From the NCBI GenBank assembly GCA_012728375.1, contig JAAYFF010000007.1:1-53956 (forward strand): 53,956 bases of DNA. The letters run 5' to 3'. A program made the translations under genes and the position numbers. Numbering within the stretch: the stretch's first letter is position 1; every line of letters starts with the position of its first letter. The DNA comes from Bacillota bacterium. Its GTDB lineage: Bacteria; Bacillota; Dethiobacteria; DTU022; UBA8154. Below are positions 14,182 to 24,297 of the stretch, in pieces. The notes beneath the pieces are model-generated. The model worked only from the letters and a program-made list of their open reading frames with translations, had not been told where the DNA came from and ran no database searches.

Positions 14182-15465
14182 TCAGCCCGGACGGATAACA
14201 CCCGGATGGGAAGCCGGAAAATACGGCCGCAGGATCTGCGGGATTACCACGCTGCCGTCAGGCTGCTGGTAGTTTTCCAGGATAGCAGCCACGGTCCGAC
14301 CGATAGCCACGCCGGAGCCGTTGAGGGTATGCACATATTCCGCTTTGCTTCCCCGCTCGCTCCGGAAACGGATACCCGCGCGCCGCGCCTGGAAATCCCG
14401 GAAATTGCTGCACGAGGAAACTTCACGGTAAGCGTTGTAAGCGGGCATCCAGAGTTCCAAATCATATTTTTTTGCCGCGGAAAAACCCAGATCCCCGGTG
14501 CACATCAACATAACCCTGTACGGCAATTCCAGAAGCTGCAGGACTTCTTCCGCATCAGCCACTAATTTTTCCAGCTCTGCATTGGAATCTCCGGGAGCTG
14601 TAAATTTAACCAGTTCGACTTTGTTGAATTGATGTTGCCTGATCAGTCCCCTCGTATCCCGGCCGTGTGCCCCGGCTTCGGCTCTGAAACAGGCGCTGTA
14701 GGCAACATAGTAAAGGGGTAGCCGGTCTTTCTCAAGAAACTCGTCCCGGTGCATATTGGTCACGGGCACTTCTGCTGTGGGGATAAGCCAGTAATCGGTC
14801 CCTTCCACATGAAAAGCATCTTCGGCAAATTTGGGAAGCTGGCCGGTGCCTTGCATGCTTTGACTGTTGACCATAAAGGGCGGAAATATCTCTTTATAAC
14901 CGTGCTTCTCCGTATGCAAATCGAGCATAAAATTAATCAGAGCCCTTTCCAGCCGTGCCCCGTCCCCCTTGTAGAGGGCAAAACGCGTCCCCGTAATTTT
15001 GCCTGCACAGGCAAAATCCAGAATACCGAGGTCTGTCCCTACTTCCCAGTGCGCTTTGGGAGTAAAGTCAAACTTTGGGGGTTCCCCCCAGCGCCGCACC
15101 TCCACGTTGTCTTCTTCCTGAGCGCCGACGGGAACGTCGGGGTCCGGAAGGTTGGGGATGCTGAGCAGAATGGCTTCCACGCGGGCGTTAAGCTCCCGGA
15201 TCTCTTCATCCAATTCGCGCATGCGCTCGTTGGAAAGGCGCATCTGCTCCATCATCTCTCCGGTCTCTTTCCCTGCTTTCTTTAAAAGGCCGATTTCTTT
15301 GGAAACAATGTTGCGCCGGTGCTTCAAAGTTTCCGTCTCCTGGAGCAATTTGCGCCGTCTTTCATCCAACTGCAAAAATTCTTCCACATCCGCCTGCTCA
15401 CCTTTGGCTGCTATAGCTTTCTTAACCAGCTCAGGGTTTTCTCTTACAAAACGGGCATCCAGCAT
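14182..15465 (-). CDS. serS: Seryl-tRNA synthetase
   Basis: It charges tRNA-Ser. I place the start at ATG 15465 because AGAGGAGG lies eight bases upstream and the product then begins [17 protein letters not shown], as family members do; 427 residues is the normal length. The N-terminal coiled-coil arm spans about 28-100. Class II motifs are present: motif 2 region [20 protein letters not shown] and motif 3 [15 protein letters not shown]. Two tRNA-Ser genes follow directly, so enzyme and substrate are probably co-expressed. Confidence 0.95.
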   Translation of the reverse strand: MLDARFVRENPELVKKAIAAKGEQADVEEFLQLDERRRKLLQETETLKHRRNIVSKEIGLLKKAGKETGEMMEQMRLSNERMRELDEEIRELNARVEAILLSIPNLPDPDVPVGAQEEDNVEVRRWGEPPKFDFTPKAHWEVGTDLGILDFACAGKITGTRFALYKGDGARLERALINFMLDLHTEKHGYKEIFPPFMVNSQSMQGTGQLPKFAEDAFHVEGTDYWLIPTAEVPVTNMHRDEFLEKDRLPLYYVAYSACFRAEAGAHGRDTRGLIRQHQFNKVELVKFTAPGDSNAELEKLVADAEEVLQLLELPYRVMLMCTGDLGFSAAKKYDLELWMPAYNAYREVSSCSNFRDFQARRAGIRFRSERGSKAEYVHTLNGSGVAIGRTVAAILENYQQPDGSVVIPQILRPYFPASHPGVIRPG

Positions 15466-15588
15466 TTTGGGTACCTCCTCTTGCAAACTCACTTCCATAA
15501 TTCATTAAGAAATTGCGACGACAAACCGTACTTAAGAAATCTGATTTTCCCGGCCTTCCAGCACTCTGACCTCTACCCTTCGCAGTAT

Positions 15589-17319
15589 CTACATCTCCTC
15601 GGGAGCAGAAATGCCTAAAAGCGACAATCCGTTGCTAAGAACGGTTCGCACACCCTGAATGAGCAGGAGTCTGGCTGTTTTGGAATTTCCCTCCGCAGTC
15701 AAAACCGGGCAGGCATGGTAAAATTTATTAAATTCCCGGGCCAGAACAACCAGATAGTGGGCCAGGATCGACGGCTTTAGCTCTTCCGCAGCCCTTTTAA
15801 TCTGCTCAGAAAAGCGGGAAATGGTAATAATAAGTTGTTCTTCTTCGGGAGCGGTTAAGTTTTCTGCAAGCGGCAAAAAAGAGAAAGCTGTTTTTCCCGG
15901 GGAGAAATTCCCGGTAAAGTCCGTTCCGGCGCGGCGCAGGATGCTACAAATGCGGGCATGAGCATATTGAACATAGGGAGCCGTCTCGCCGGAAAAATCC
16001 AGAACGCTGTCCCAATCAAACTCCACGTCCTTAATGCGGTCATTGAGCAGGTCCCCAAATATTACTGCTCCAAGGCCCACGGCCCGGGCCGCGCTTTCCT
16101 TATCCTCCAGATCAGGGTTTTTTTCCTGAATAATGCTGTGCGCCAGTTTGATACTTCTGTCCAGCACATCTTCCAGAAAGATAACATTACCCTCCCGGGT
16201 GGACATGCGCCCATCTTTAAAACGGATCAGGCCAAAAGGCACGTGGACGCAATTTTTTGCCCAGGGGAACCCCATAAGTTCCAGGATTTTAAACATCTGC
16301 TTGAAATGCAGGGTCTGTTCCGAGCCCACCACGTAAAAAAGCTTAGAAAAACGATATTTTTCGTAGCGGTAAATGGCCGCGGTAAGATCGCGGGTAATGT
16401 ACAGGGCTGCCCCGTCTTTTTTCTGCAGCAGGCAGGAAGGAAGACCGTAAGGCTCCAAATCGGCAACCAAAGCGCCCTCGCTCTCCTTGGCCAGGCCTTT
16501 TTCCCGGGCGAGCCGGATAGTCTCCTCCAGCATATCATTATAAAAACTTTCCCCAAGGTAAGAATCAAAGGAAATCCCCATAAAGTTATACAGCCGCTGG
16601 AATTCATCCAGGCTCAGCTTTCGAAAGCGCTGCCATATTTCCAAAGCTTCCGGATCGCCCTTTTCCAGCTCGCGGAATTTTAAGCGGGCTTCTTCATCCA
16701 ACTCGGGGTTTGCCTCTGCTTCTTTATGAAAACGAACATAAAGCTGAAAAAGGTACTGGACGGGCTCTTTTTCCAGAAGAGCCTGCTCTCCCCAGCGCTG
16801 AAAGGCCACAATCAGTTTGCCGAACTGGGTACCCCAGTCTCCCAGGTGGTTGATCCCCACCACCCGGTAACCCAATGACTTATAAAGCCGGTAAAGGGCA
16901 TTGCCTATTACCGTTGAACGCAGGTGCCCCACGCTGAAAGGTTTGGCGATATTAGGAGCGGAATAATCGATCAGCACGGTCTGTCCCTCTCCGTCGGACA
17001 GGAAACCATAATTTTCCCCTTTTTCCAGGGCAGCGGAAAGAACACCCGCGGCAAGGGCCGGACGGCGCACATAAAAATTAAGATACGGGCCGGAACTGAT
17101 CGTTTTTTCCAACAAGCCCCCCGGTTTTATCTGCCGGGCCAGGGCGGCGGAAATATCCTTTGGCGATTGTTTAAACCGCCGCGCCAGGACAAAGCATGGA
17201 AAAGCATATTCTCCCATTTCGGGCTCTGGAGGAATCTCCAGGTATGATTCAGTTTCTGCGGGAGACATCCCCGCCAAGGGAGCCAGCACTTTGGCTATTT
17301 CCTTTTTAAAGTTTAACAA
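15589..17319 (-). CDS. argS: Arginyl-tRNA synthetase
   Basis: The 576-residue protein has the ArgS N-terminal additional domain, the class I HIGH-type signature in SAPNIAKPFSVGHLRST (SVGH), a catalytic core, and the C-terminal anticodon-binding helices rich in YAHARI and LAREFNKFYHACPV. The start is TTG at 17319; no better start is visible and the ribosome site is weak. It is followed by serS after a 123-bp gap and then by tRNA-Arg(ACG), its substrate. No T-box is visible upstream. Confidence 0.93.
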   Translation of the reverse strand: MLNFKKEIAKVLAPLAGMSPAETESYLEIPPEPEMGEYAFPCFVLARRFKQSPKDISAALARQIKPGGLLEKTISSGPYLNFYVRRPALAAGVLSAALEKGENYGFLSDGEGQTVLIDYSAPNIAKPFSVGHLRSTVIGNALYRLYKSLGYRVVGINHLGDWGTQFGKLIVAFQRWGEQALLEKEPVQYLFQLYVRFHKEAEANPELDEEARLKFRELEKGDPEALEIWQRFRKLSLDEFQRLYNFMGISFDSYLGESFYNDMLEETIRLAREKGLAKESEGALVADLEPYGLPSCLLQKKDGAALYITRDLTAAIYRYEKYRFSKLFYVVGSEQTLHFKQMFKILELMGFPWAKNCVHVPFGLIRFKDGRMSTREGNVIFLEDVLDRSIKLAHSIIQEKNPDLEDKESAARAVGLGAVIFGDLLNDRIKDVEFDWDSVLDFSGETAPYVQYAHARICSILRRAGTDFTGNFSPGKTAFSFLPLAENLTAPEEEQLIITISRFSEQIKRAAEELKPSILAHYLVVLAREFNKFYHACPVLTAEGNSKTARLLLIQGVRTVLSNGLSLLGISAPEEM

Positions 17320-17534
17320 GCCGGCATCACGACCTTTAATGCTGTATTTAAAACCATTTGTTGTTACTACTTATTTTATCCTAAGAGCGCGGGGAAAACA
17401 ATCTGTTCGAGGGAAAAAATGGCCGGAGCACTTTTTGTTTAACATACCCGAAAAGTCATTTAATTAAGCAAGCTTTATTTGCGGGTAAATACAAAGGCAG
17501 TTAACGAAATTTTACAAGTAAAGACATATTTTCT

Positions 17535-19652
17535 TTACTCGGGGTTGATAAAAAAGGGGCGGCTGATTTCTCCGGAAAAATTGTACCCCCCCGGAGGGGT
17601 CCATACTTCTCCTTCAACCAAAAATATTAAGCGGTCAGGAGGCAGGTTTTCGCCCAATGTGAGGAGCAGGGCATCGGTAAAAAGTACTGCCAAAGCTTTT
17701 TCCTTGGGGTTTCCATCAGAGGGAAAAAGCTCCTTGAAAGAAGCATCCCAATCCAGAACAATTTCCTTTTTCTCAATGCGGATCTCTTTGAGCCGGGGTT
17801 TTGCTGAAAGAAAAGGATAACTCTCCCGCAGAATTTCGTTCACCAGGTCAACCGGTTTCATCAATTCGTCGGCTTCCCGGGGTAAAAGATAATAGCGATC
17901 GCCGGAGCGGTAAGGGAGGTAGAGGACGGGCTTTTTCCCCAGGCGATGGGGAGAAAATACTTTATCAATCATAAACCCTTCTCCGCTAAATACAGAAACC
18001 TTTTTCCCTTCCAGCAAAAACTGGATTCCCTGAACCGAAGAAAATTGGGAAAGGGTCCTTACCAAAGAATCAACCATACTTTGCACCTGTGTCGTACCGC
18101 CAAGCTTATCCAACTCTTCCGGAAGATCTACATAGGCAAGCCCTTCCTTTTCTGTGACATTAATGTGCACTTCTTTCGGGATCGTGCGTTTTAGACCGCT
18201 GGAGCTCCGGGGGCCTTTAATCAACTCGTTGACCGCACTCTGGAGCAGCTTGGGGGAGGCTTTTACGCTGCGGTTTACAGGGATAAGCTCCTGTGCCTCT
18301 TCATCAAAGAAATAAAGGGTCAGATAGCTTTCCCCTTCAGGCTTCTTAAAGCTTACCGGCCGGTAAAGCGTTTTTGTCTGTTCCCCCTCTTCAGAATTGC
18401 CGTTTTTCGCCGTCAAACCCTTGGCAACGGGAATTTCCAGAATAAACAGATTGCCGTCGCTCCCGGCCAGGACAAGAATGCTGCCGTCACCGGAAAGGGC
18501 ATTTTTTTCAATCCTGCTGGCCATCTCCACTTCTTGCAAAACATCCCCATAATTATCCAGCACCATTACCTTGCTGACATCTTCGCTGTATTCCTGCCAG
18601 GAGGAAGCGACGATCCTTTCACCGGTGCAAGAAACATCCAGCAAAGCTCCGCTGGGAATTCTGCGCTTCCAAAGAAGTAAGCCGTCATTGTTAAAAGCCC
18701 AAAGATTGTTGTTTCCCACTGTAAAGCCATTATAAGCCAAAAGATAGCGCCCTTCCTCAGTCAAGCCCAGCCAGTTGACCTCCTCTTCCCCGCAAGGCGG
18801 AAGAGACCACTTCAGCTCGGGAGATCCGCTTAAATTCAAACGGTAGTACTGCAATTCCTCCCCGTTATAAAGGACAAAAAATTTTCCTTCTGCAGAAAAG
18901 GCTGCCAGCCGGGCCTCCTTCTCCCACAACAACTCGCCGCTGCGGACAATTTTTATGGTCCCATTATCTGAATTTCCTTCTTCCAGGTAACAAACTTCCC
19001 CCCCAAAGGTGAAGTACAGTTCCTTTAACAGACCCGTATCTTTTTCCCAAAGAAGGGAGCTCCACTGATCAAGGCAATAGAGAATATATCCTTCTTCTTC
19101 CAGAACAGAGAGCGCCAGTTGGTCGCCTCTCCTGTTCAGGGCGAGGTGTTCTATCTTTCCCTGAAAACTTATTTCCCAGAGGATATGGCCGCTACTGTTT
19201 AAATAATAGACTTTTCCCTGTTCCGTCCCCACTGCTGCAAAAAGCCCGTCTTCCGCCAGCGCGGCACAAACGGGAAGGCCTTCGGTAACAATTTCCCAGC
19301 TGAGATTGCCCCGGCCGTCCAACCTGCTGACTGTTCGCGCTTCAGAGCTAAAAAGAATATCATCCCCGTTGTGGGAAACAGAAAGGGCAAAAATTTTCAT
19401 CTCCGGATTGGGTACAGAAAAACGCCCCCGCACAAGAGGCTCTCCCTGCAGGGCTTCTTGTCCCGCCACCAGCGGCTCAACCGGTTCTTCTCCGGAAGAT
19501 GACTGCGAATTTGGGCTGCATGAACATGAAAACAGACAACAAATTAAAAGATGTGTAATAAAAACAATTGCCACGCCTTTTCCTGTCAGAGGCCATTTTT
19601 TTTGCCTGAAAAATGTTCTTTTCGCAAACATTTTAAAGCACCCGTTCAACAT
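17535..19652 (-). CDS. Lipoprotein with beta-propeller and two GerMN domains
   Basis: The 705-residue protein has a hydrophobic leader ending in a lipobox LFSC (near residue 43), so it is probably a membrane lipoprotein. Residues about 85-410 form WD/PQQ-like beta-propeller repeats (NGDDILFSSEA, DGLFAAVGTEQG, SWQEYSEDVSKVMVLDNYGD). A GerMN domain follows (LYFFDEEAQELIPVNRSV then AVNELIKGP and YVDLPEEL), and a second, more diverged GerMN-like unit ends the protein. GerMN domains occur in spore-germination and forespore adhesion proteins. It lies 108 bp downstream of the histidine kinase gene, on the same strand. Confidence 0.75.
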   Translation of the reverse strand: MLNGCFKMFAKRTFFRQKKWPLTGKGVAIVFITHLLICCLFSCSCSPNSQSSSGEEPVEPLVAGQEALQGEPLVRGRFSVPNPEMKIFALSVSHNGDDILFSSEARTVSRLDGRGNLSWEIVTEGLPVCAALAEDGLFAAVGTEQGKVYYLNSSGHILWEISFQGKIEHLALNRRGDQLALSVLEEEGYILYCLDQWSSLLWEKDTGLLKELYFTFGGEVCYLEEGNSDNGTIKIVRSGELLWEKEARLAAFSAEGKFFVLYNGEELQYYRLNLSGSPELKWSLPPCGEEEVNWLGLTEEGRYLLAYNGFTVGNNNLWAFNNDGLLLWKRRIPSGALLDVSCTGERIVASSWQEYSEDVSKVMVLDNYGDVLQEVEMASRIEKNALSGDGSILVLAGSDGNLFILEIPVAKGLTAKNGNSEEGEQTKTLYRPVSFKKPEGESYLTLYFFDEEAQELIPVNRSVKASPKLLQSAVNELIKGPRSSSGLKRTIPKEVHINVTEKEGLAYVDLPEELDKLGGTTQVQSMVDSLVRTLSQFSSVQGIQFLLEGKKVSVFSGEGFMIDKVFSPHRLGKKPVLYLPYRSGDRYYLLPREADELMKPVDLVNEILRESYPFLSAKPRLKEIRIEKKEIVLDWDASFKELFPSDGNPKEKALAVLFTDALLLTLGENLPPDRLIFLVEGEVWTPPGGYNFSGEISRPFFINPE

Positions 19653-19760
19653 GTCTTCCCGGTAAGATAATCCTATAAGCCGCCTATTATCTTAATTGTA
19701 AAGGACAGGTGTTATACGAATGTTATCAAACTTTTAAGTTTACGCAATAACTAAAACATG

Positions 19761-21206
19761 TTACAATCCCATAAATTCGGCGGGCTCAGGGCTTTGGGGC
19801 TGTATGGAAGCATCAACAGGCAAGGAAAAGCAAAAGATGCTCCCTTTTCCCTCCTGGCTTTGTACACAAATTTTTCCGCCGTAATGTTCCACAATTTCCT
19901 TGCAGATAGCCAGGCCCAGGCCGGTGCCCCCCAGGTAACGGGAGCGGGATTTGTCAACCCGGTAAAAACGTTCAAAAATAAAGGGGAGGCAGTCTTGAGG
20001 AATACCGCATCCAGTATCCTCAATAGTGACCGCAACTTCATTATCCTTCCACTCTGCGCTTAGTTTAATCCATCCGCCGGAAGGTGTAAATTTTATGGAG
20101 TTATCCAGCAGGTTAAAGAGAACCCTTTTCAGGGCTTCCGGGGAAACATTAAGGAAAGGAAGGTTTGTGGGAATGTGCGTAAAAAATTGCTGCTCCTTCC
20201 TTTCCAGCCGAGGCCGCGTTACATCGATAACTTCTTCCAAAAGCAGGCCCAGGGAGATAATCTCCCGTTTGTCGGCAACTTCCTGACGCCGGGTGAGATC
20301 GAGGAGATCCTCCACCATGTAGATAAGGCGCTTTGTCTCCTGGTTAATGTCTTGCAAGAATTCCCTTTGTTCTTCAGGTTTCATCTCATAATTCAGCAGG
20401 GATTCCAGGCAAATATGGATGGAGGCCAGGGGTGTGCGCAGGTCGTGTGAAACATCGGCTACAAAACGCGTCAAACGCTGGTTCATATCTTTGACCCGTG
20501 CGGCCATGATATTAAATTGTTCGGCCAGACGGCCAATCTCGTCTTTGGAAGAAACGGCAATTTTCTGGTCCAGGTTTCCTTCAGCCATCTGCTGTGCGGC
20601 AACAGTAAGGTCCTTAATGGGCCCTGTCAGGTGATGAGCAAAAAGCACAACAAGTGTTCCGGCCAATAACATCGCTACAATGGTAGAATAAAAAAGAAGC
20701 CGGCGGACATCGGCCAGTGTTTTATGGACAGGCTCAAGGGAAGTAGAAAAGAAAACCGCTCCCTGGAGAAGGCCTTCCCGTTCGACGGGTACCGCCAATT
20801 GCAGGACCCACTGGGATGAAAGGGTGCTGTACTGAATATTTCGCCCGATTCCCCCCTCCAGGGCCTCTTTAATTTCAGGCCTTTCCAGACGGCTTCCCAA
20901 ATAACCGCCCACGCGCAAAGAATCCCCCAGAACGGTGTACTGGGGATTGACAATAATTACCCGGGCATTAAGTTGCCGGCTGAAATTTTCCGCTACACTG
21001 CTGAGCAGCACAGAATCCGCGCCATCCCGGAGGTAGGTAAAAATAAACTGGGCAGCAAGCTTTCCGGTTCGTTCCAGGTTTTCCTCCTCCGAGCTCAAAT
21101 AATACTGCTCCAGCATATTTAGAAGGATGATGCCGGTCGCAAACATGACCGCGACAATGACCAGGAGATACGTGATGGTCATTCTGAAGCGTATGCTTCT
21201 CCACAT
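19761..21206 (-). CDS. Membrane sensor histidine kinase (HAMP, HisKA, HATPase)
   Basis: The 481-residue protein has two membrane helices (about 8-28 and 167-190) enclosing a sensor domain of about 135 residues. A HAMP linker follows, then the phospho-acceptor His in VADVSHDLRTPLASI, the N box NLLDNSIKFTPSGG, G1 EDTGCGIP, F box FERFYRVDKSRS and G2 GGTGLGLAICKEIVEHYGG. All key residues are present. It lies 13 bp after the response regulator gene, so the two form a pair (WalK/PhoR-like architecture). The signal is unknown. Confidence 0.93.
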   Translation of the reverse strand: MWRSIRFRMTITYLLVIVAVMFATGIILLNMLEQYYLSSEEENLERTGKLAAQFIFTYLRDGADSVLLSSVAENFSRQLNARVIIVNPQYTVLGDSLRVGGYLGSRLERPEIKEALEGGIGRNIQYSTLSSQWVLQLAVPVEREGLLQGAVFFSTSLEPVHKTLADVRRLLFYSTIVAMLLAGTLVVLFAHHLTGPIKDLTVAAQQMAEGNLDQKIAVSSKDEIGRLAEQFNIMAARVKDMNQRLTRFVADVSHDLRTPLASIHICLESLLNYEMKPEEQREFLQDINQETKRLIYMVEDLLDLTRRQEVADKREIISLGLLLEEVIDVTRPRLERKEQQFFTHIPTNLPFLNVSPEALKRVLFNLLDNSIKFTPSGGWIKLSAEWKDNEVAVTIEDTGCGIPQDCLPFIFERFYRVDKSRSRYLGGTGLGLAICKEIVEHYGGKICVQSQEGKGSIFCFSLPVDASIQPQSPEPAEFMGL

Positions 21207-21219
21207 CTTTTTCGCCTTT

Positions 21220-21906
21220 CTAAACCTCCTTGAATTTATACCCTGTCCCCCAGACAGTTAAAATATAATGGGGTTCTGCAGGAGACTCCTCAATTTTTTC
21301 CCTCAGGTGCCGTATATGCACATCGACCGTCCTGGCGTCGCCGCAATATTCATAGCCCCAGATTTCCTCCAGGAGCATGTCCCGGGGAAAAACCCTGCCT
21401 GGATTTGAGGCTAAAAAGCTCAGCAGCGCATATTCTTTGGAAGTAAGAGAGACTTCCCGGCCCTTGACGCTGACTCTGTGCTTGATTAAATCGATCTCAA
21501 TGTCTCCTACTCTTACCATCTTATTATCTGAAAAGGTATGGTGCGCGGTGCGGCGCAGAATAGCCCGGATACGGGAAAGAAGCTCCCGGGTATTAAAGGG
21601 CTTGGTCATATAATCATCGGCACCCAGCTCCAGTCCGAGTATCTTGTCGATATCTTCATCCCTGGCAGTGAGCATAATGATGGGAACATCCGATTCCCGG
21701 CGGATTGTCCGGCATACCTCAAACCCGTCTATTTTGGGAAGCATCAGATCAAGTATTATCAACTGGGGTTCATCCCTGCTAACCGCTTCCAGAGCCTCTT
21801 CTCCGTCATAGGCCACAGTTACTATAAAACCCTCTTTTTCCAAACTGAATTTAAGGGCTTTGGACAGCGTTTTTTCATCCTCCACAAGAAGAATTTTTTC
21901 GTTCAT
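21220..21906 (-). CDS. OmpR/PhoB-family response regulator
   Basis: The 228-residue protein has a receiver domain with acidic pair ED at 9-10, phospho-acceptor Asp53 in LIILDLMLPK, Thr in IIMLTAR and Lys in DYMTKPF. A winged-helix DNA-binding domain follows (ALLSFLASNPGRVFPRDMLL and GDARTVDVHIRHLREKIEE). It partners the kinase that follows 13 bp later, and the GerMN lipoprotein gene may be a target. The start MNEKILLVEDE is standard. Confidence 0.94.
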   Translation of the reverse strand: MNEKILLVEDEKTLSKALKFSLEKEGFIVTVAYDGEEALEAVSRDEPQLIILDLMLPKIDGFEVCRTIRRESDVPIIMLTARDEDIDKILGLELGADDYMTKPFNTRELLSRIRAILRRTAHHTFSDNKMVRVGDIEIDLIKHRVSVKGREVSLTSKEYALLSFLASNPGRVFPRDMLLEEIWGYEYCGDARTVDVHIRHLREKIEESPAEPHYILTVWGTGYKFKEV

Positions 21907-22063
21907 TACCTTCTTCTCCCTCCGGGAAAAGTTTTCTGTACATCTTCACTGCATCTTCTCCCAGACCGGCCTTTTTTCGCGGGTCCTGGTTGAAAAGGCT
22001 TACCTGGCCTTGCAAAACGCAGCCACCGCTTTAATATAAAATAATGCCGGACCTTTTTCTTTG

Positions 22064-22708
22064 CTATTTTGTTCCGCGCATATCTTGCCATCTTTTCCTG
22101 GCCATGCGGATAATCCCGGCATCGGTAATGCTTTTATCATTAATAATTTTGGTAAAGTAAAGAATTGCCTCCCTATCGTTTCCCAGACGCCTGTTCAAAT
22201 CGCCCATAATATAAAGTGTAGCGGCCAGATTACCGATCTCAGCATCTTTTTCAAAAGCTTCTTTGTAATAGTGCAGCGATTCGGCCATATACTTTCTTTC
22301 CGGCTCCTCTTCGCCAAGAAAACGGTAAAGCCAAGCCATATGCAACGATAAGCCCGCCAGAAGTATGTTTTTTCCTTTTTGCAACAGCGCGCAGTCAATG
22401 GCCCGCCTGTAGGCCAAAATTGCCAGGTCAACACTGCGCTTGCCGCTAAAATCAATGTTAAATTTAAAAATTTTGTTTTGGATAGCCTCTTTAGAGCTCT
22501 CCCCGGGTTCCGCAAAATTTTCAGTAAAGCCGTAACCACAAAACGGACAAATATTGACATTATAAAAAAGCGGGTTTTCTCCCTTATAGTAAGTGCAAAA
22601 ATCAGTATCTACTTTAGAAACAACATATCTGCTTCTCCGCACTTTAGAGGTCTTAAAATTGTTGCCGCAGACCAGGCATGTCACGTTTTTTAAAAAAAGG
22701 TCATCCAT
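22064..22708 (-). CDS. DUF2225-family protein with zinc-ribbon motifs
   Basis: I choose ATG 22708 because GGGGGGAAG lies just upstream; the product then begins MDDLFLKNVTCLVCGNNF. The 214-residue protein has two CxxC pairs (CLVCGNNF and CPFCGYGF) that would bind zinc, then a helical TPR-like part (LLAGLSLHMAWLYRFLGEE and GDLNRRLGNDREAILYFTKI). This is the DUF2225 layout, common in Clostridia and of unknown function. Confidence 0.8.
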   Translation of the reverse strand: MDDLFLKNVTCLVCGNNFKTSKVRRSRYVVSKVDTDFCTYYKGENPLFYNVNICPFCGYGFTENFAEPGESSKEAIQNKIFKFNIDFSGKRSVDLAILAYRRAIDCALLQKGKNILLAGLSLHMAWLYRFLGEEEPERKYMAESLHYYKEAFEKDAEIGNLAATLYIMGDLNRRLGNDREAILYFTKIINDKSITDAGIIRMARKRWQDMRGTK

Positions 22709-22844
22709 TGGCTTCCCCCCAATCCCCAAGATAAGAAACTGCTATATTGCAAATTTTCAGCTCAGCCTATTTTTTTCGCGGGCTGCCATAACTCCTTAAT
22801 TCTTCATGCACCGGAGTTTTCCTTTAAATTTAAAAAGAGGCGAC

Positions 22845-22864
22845 GAAAAAAGCCCGGCGGGCTA
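22845..22864 (-). terminator. Rho-independent terminator after the pdxS/pdxT remnant
   Basis: On the minus strand AGCCC-GCC-GGGCT is followed by TTTTTTCG. It lies about 70 bp past the end of the pdxT remnant and would end the pdxS transcript. Confidence 0.75.
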
Positions 22865-22934
22865 AATCCGTCAGGCATATATTTTAAATGTAAAGGACTT
22901 CCGGCATGACGGATTACTTTATCTTTCCGGGGTT

Positions 22935-23180
22935 TTAAATTTCCGGCGGGAAAGTTGTTTTTTCCCCGGCTTCCCGGGTCATAATCGGAAAGTAACAGTG
23001 CAGGCACAAATCATCCGCAGGCTCGGGATGAAAAGCTGTAACAAAGAGGTTTTCCTGCTGTGATGCTACAACAGCATCTTTAAGTAAGAGGAGAGGATTG
23101 CACTTCCTTATCCACTAAGGTTCTCTGCGGGGCCCTGATAAATACCCCACAAAAGGCTTTTCTCCAAGTAAACGGACAGC
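22935..23180 (-). pseudogene. pdxT: pdxT remnant (glutaminase subunit of PLP synthase), N-terminus lost, frameshifted
   Basis: Directly downstream of pdxS the minus strand encodes pieces of the PdxT C-terminus in different frames. One frame gives GVFIRAPQRTLVDKEVQ, the family's FIRAP motif. A shifted frame gives LLLLKDAVVASQQENLFVTA then FHPEPADDLCLHCYF, the region with the catalytic His-Glu pair (HPE). A stop follows at 22935-22937. The N-terminal two thirds, including the nucleophile Cys, are absent: only about 12 bp separate the remnant from pdxS. This is a deletion plus frameshift, not a single sequencing slip. Confidence 0.8.
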
Positions 23181-23192
23181 AAGGGCCAAAAT

Positions 23193-24077
23193 TTATACTC
23201 CCCTGATCTGCATCTTTTCCATTTCATTTAACATGTTTATATCAAGGCCGGGCATTGCTTCCCCCAAGCCCCTGGAAACTCTGGCCACAACATCGGGATC
23301 ATCGTAATGAAGAGTTGCTTCAACAATAGCAGCCGCCCTTTTCTGGGGATCCGACGATTTAAATATTCCCGAACCGACAAAAATCCCGTCGGAACCCAGT
23401 TGCATCATCAGTGCCGCATCGGCCGGCGTGGCTATGCCGCCGGCTGCAAAGTTGGCCACCGGTAGCCTTCCCAGTTTTCTTACTTCCAATAAAAGTTCAT
23501 AAGGAGCGCCCCATTCTTTGGCCAAAGTCATCAGATCTTCTTCCGGAACATGCTGCACCTGGAGAATCTGCTCTGTTATCTTGCGCATATGACGAACCGC
23601 CTCGACGACATTGCCTGTTCCCGGCTCTCCTTTGGTGCGGATCATTGACGCCCCTTCGCCGATACGGCGAAGCGCTTCGCCGAGATCCTTAGCCCCGCAA
23701 ACAAAAGGAACTTTAAAAGCGTGCTTGTTGATATGGTAACGCTCATCCGCTGGGGTTAATACTTCGCTCTCATCAATATAGTCAACCCCCAAGGCTTCGA
23801 GGACCTGAGCCTCGGCAAAATGCCCGATACGGCACTTGGCCATAACCGGAATAGTGACTGCATCCATAATGGCTATAATCCTTTCAGGATCCGCCATGCG
23901 GGCTACCCCCCCGGCGCTGCGAATATCCGCCGGAACCCTTTCCAAAGCCATCACTGCCACTGCACCGGCTGCCTCAGCAATTTTAGCCTGTTCAGGATGG
24001 GTAACATCCATAATTACTCCACCCTTTTGTATTTCTGCCCTTCCCTTTTTTACTCTAAAAGCGCCAGCTTCTACCAA
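23193..24077 (-). CDS. pdxS: Pyridoxal 5'-phosphate synthase subunit PdxS
   Basis: PdxS makes PLP from ribose 5-phosphate, glyceraldehyde 3-phosphate and ammonia. The 294-residue beta/alpha barrel has both catalytic lysines, in VMAKCRIGH and [12 protein letters not shown], and the phosphate-binding [10 protein letters not shown]. The start is TTG at 24077 after CAGGGGGA. Ammonia normally comes from the PdxT glutaminase; here the adjacent pdxT is destroyed, so PdxS would need free ammonium or a pdxT elsewhere. Confidence 0.95.
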   Translation of the reverse strand: MVEAGAFRVKKGRAEIQKGGVIMDVTHPEQAKIAEAAGAVAVMALERVPADIRSAGGVARMADPERIIAIMDAVTIPVMAKCRIGHFAEAQVLEALGVDYIDESEVLTPADERYHINKHAFKVPFVCGAKDLGEALRRIGEGASMIRTKGEPGTGNVVEAVRHMRKITEQILQVQHVPEEDLMTLAKEWGAPYELLLEVRKLGRLPVANFAAGGIATPADAALMMQLGSDGIFVGSGIFKSSDPQKRAAAIVEATLHYDDPDVVARVSRGLGEAMPGLDINMLNEMEKMQIRGV

Positions 24078-24228
24078 TTTATTCCATCCCCCTGTTTTTC
24101 AGACACTTATTAAGGGTAAATTTTTCCCCCCAAGGTTTTTCTGCGGTAAAACAGTTCATTTCTTAACAGGCTCGTCCTGCTTGTCTGAACGGTTCCCAAT
24201 ATCAACTTTCAGGATGTATTATCTCACA

Positions 24229-24252
24229 AAAAAAAAATTCTTTCAAGAATTA
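24229..24252 (-). terminator. Probable terminator after ddl
   Basis: On the minus strand ATTCTT-GAA-AGAAT is followed by nine T residues, about 45 bp after the ddl stop. The stem is short and AT-rich, but the U-tract is good. Confidence 0.55.
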
Positions 24253-24297
24253 CTCTTAAAAATAAAAGCCGCCGGTTTTGAAAAAACCTCTATTTAA

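Noticed and set aside
15499-15588. T-box or other leader for serS
   Set aside because: The gap is too short and lacks the GGTGG T-box core.
22804-23007. 67-codon minus-strand open frame downstream of pdxS
   Set aside because: It contains the terminator hairpin at 22845-22864 and overlaps the pdxT remnant in another frame; no ribosome site or family match.
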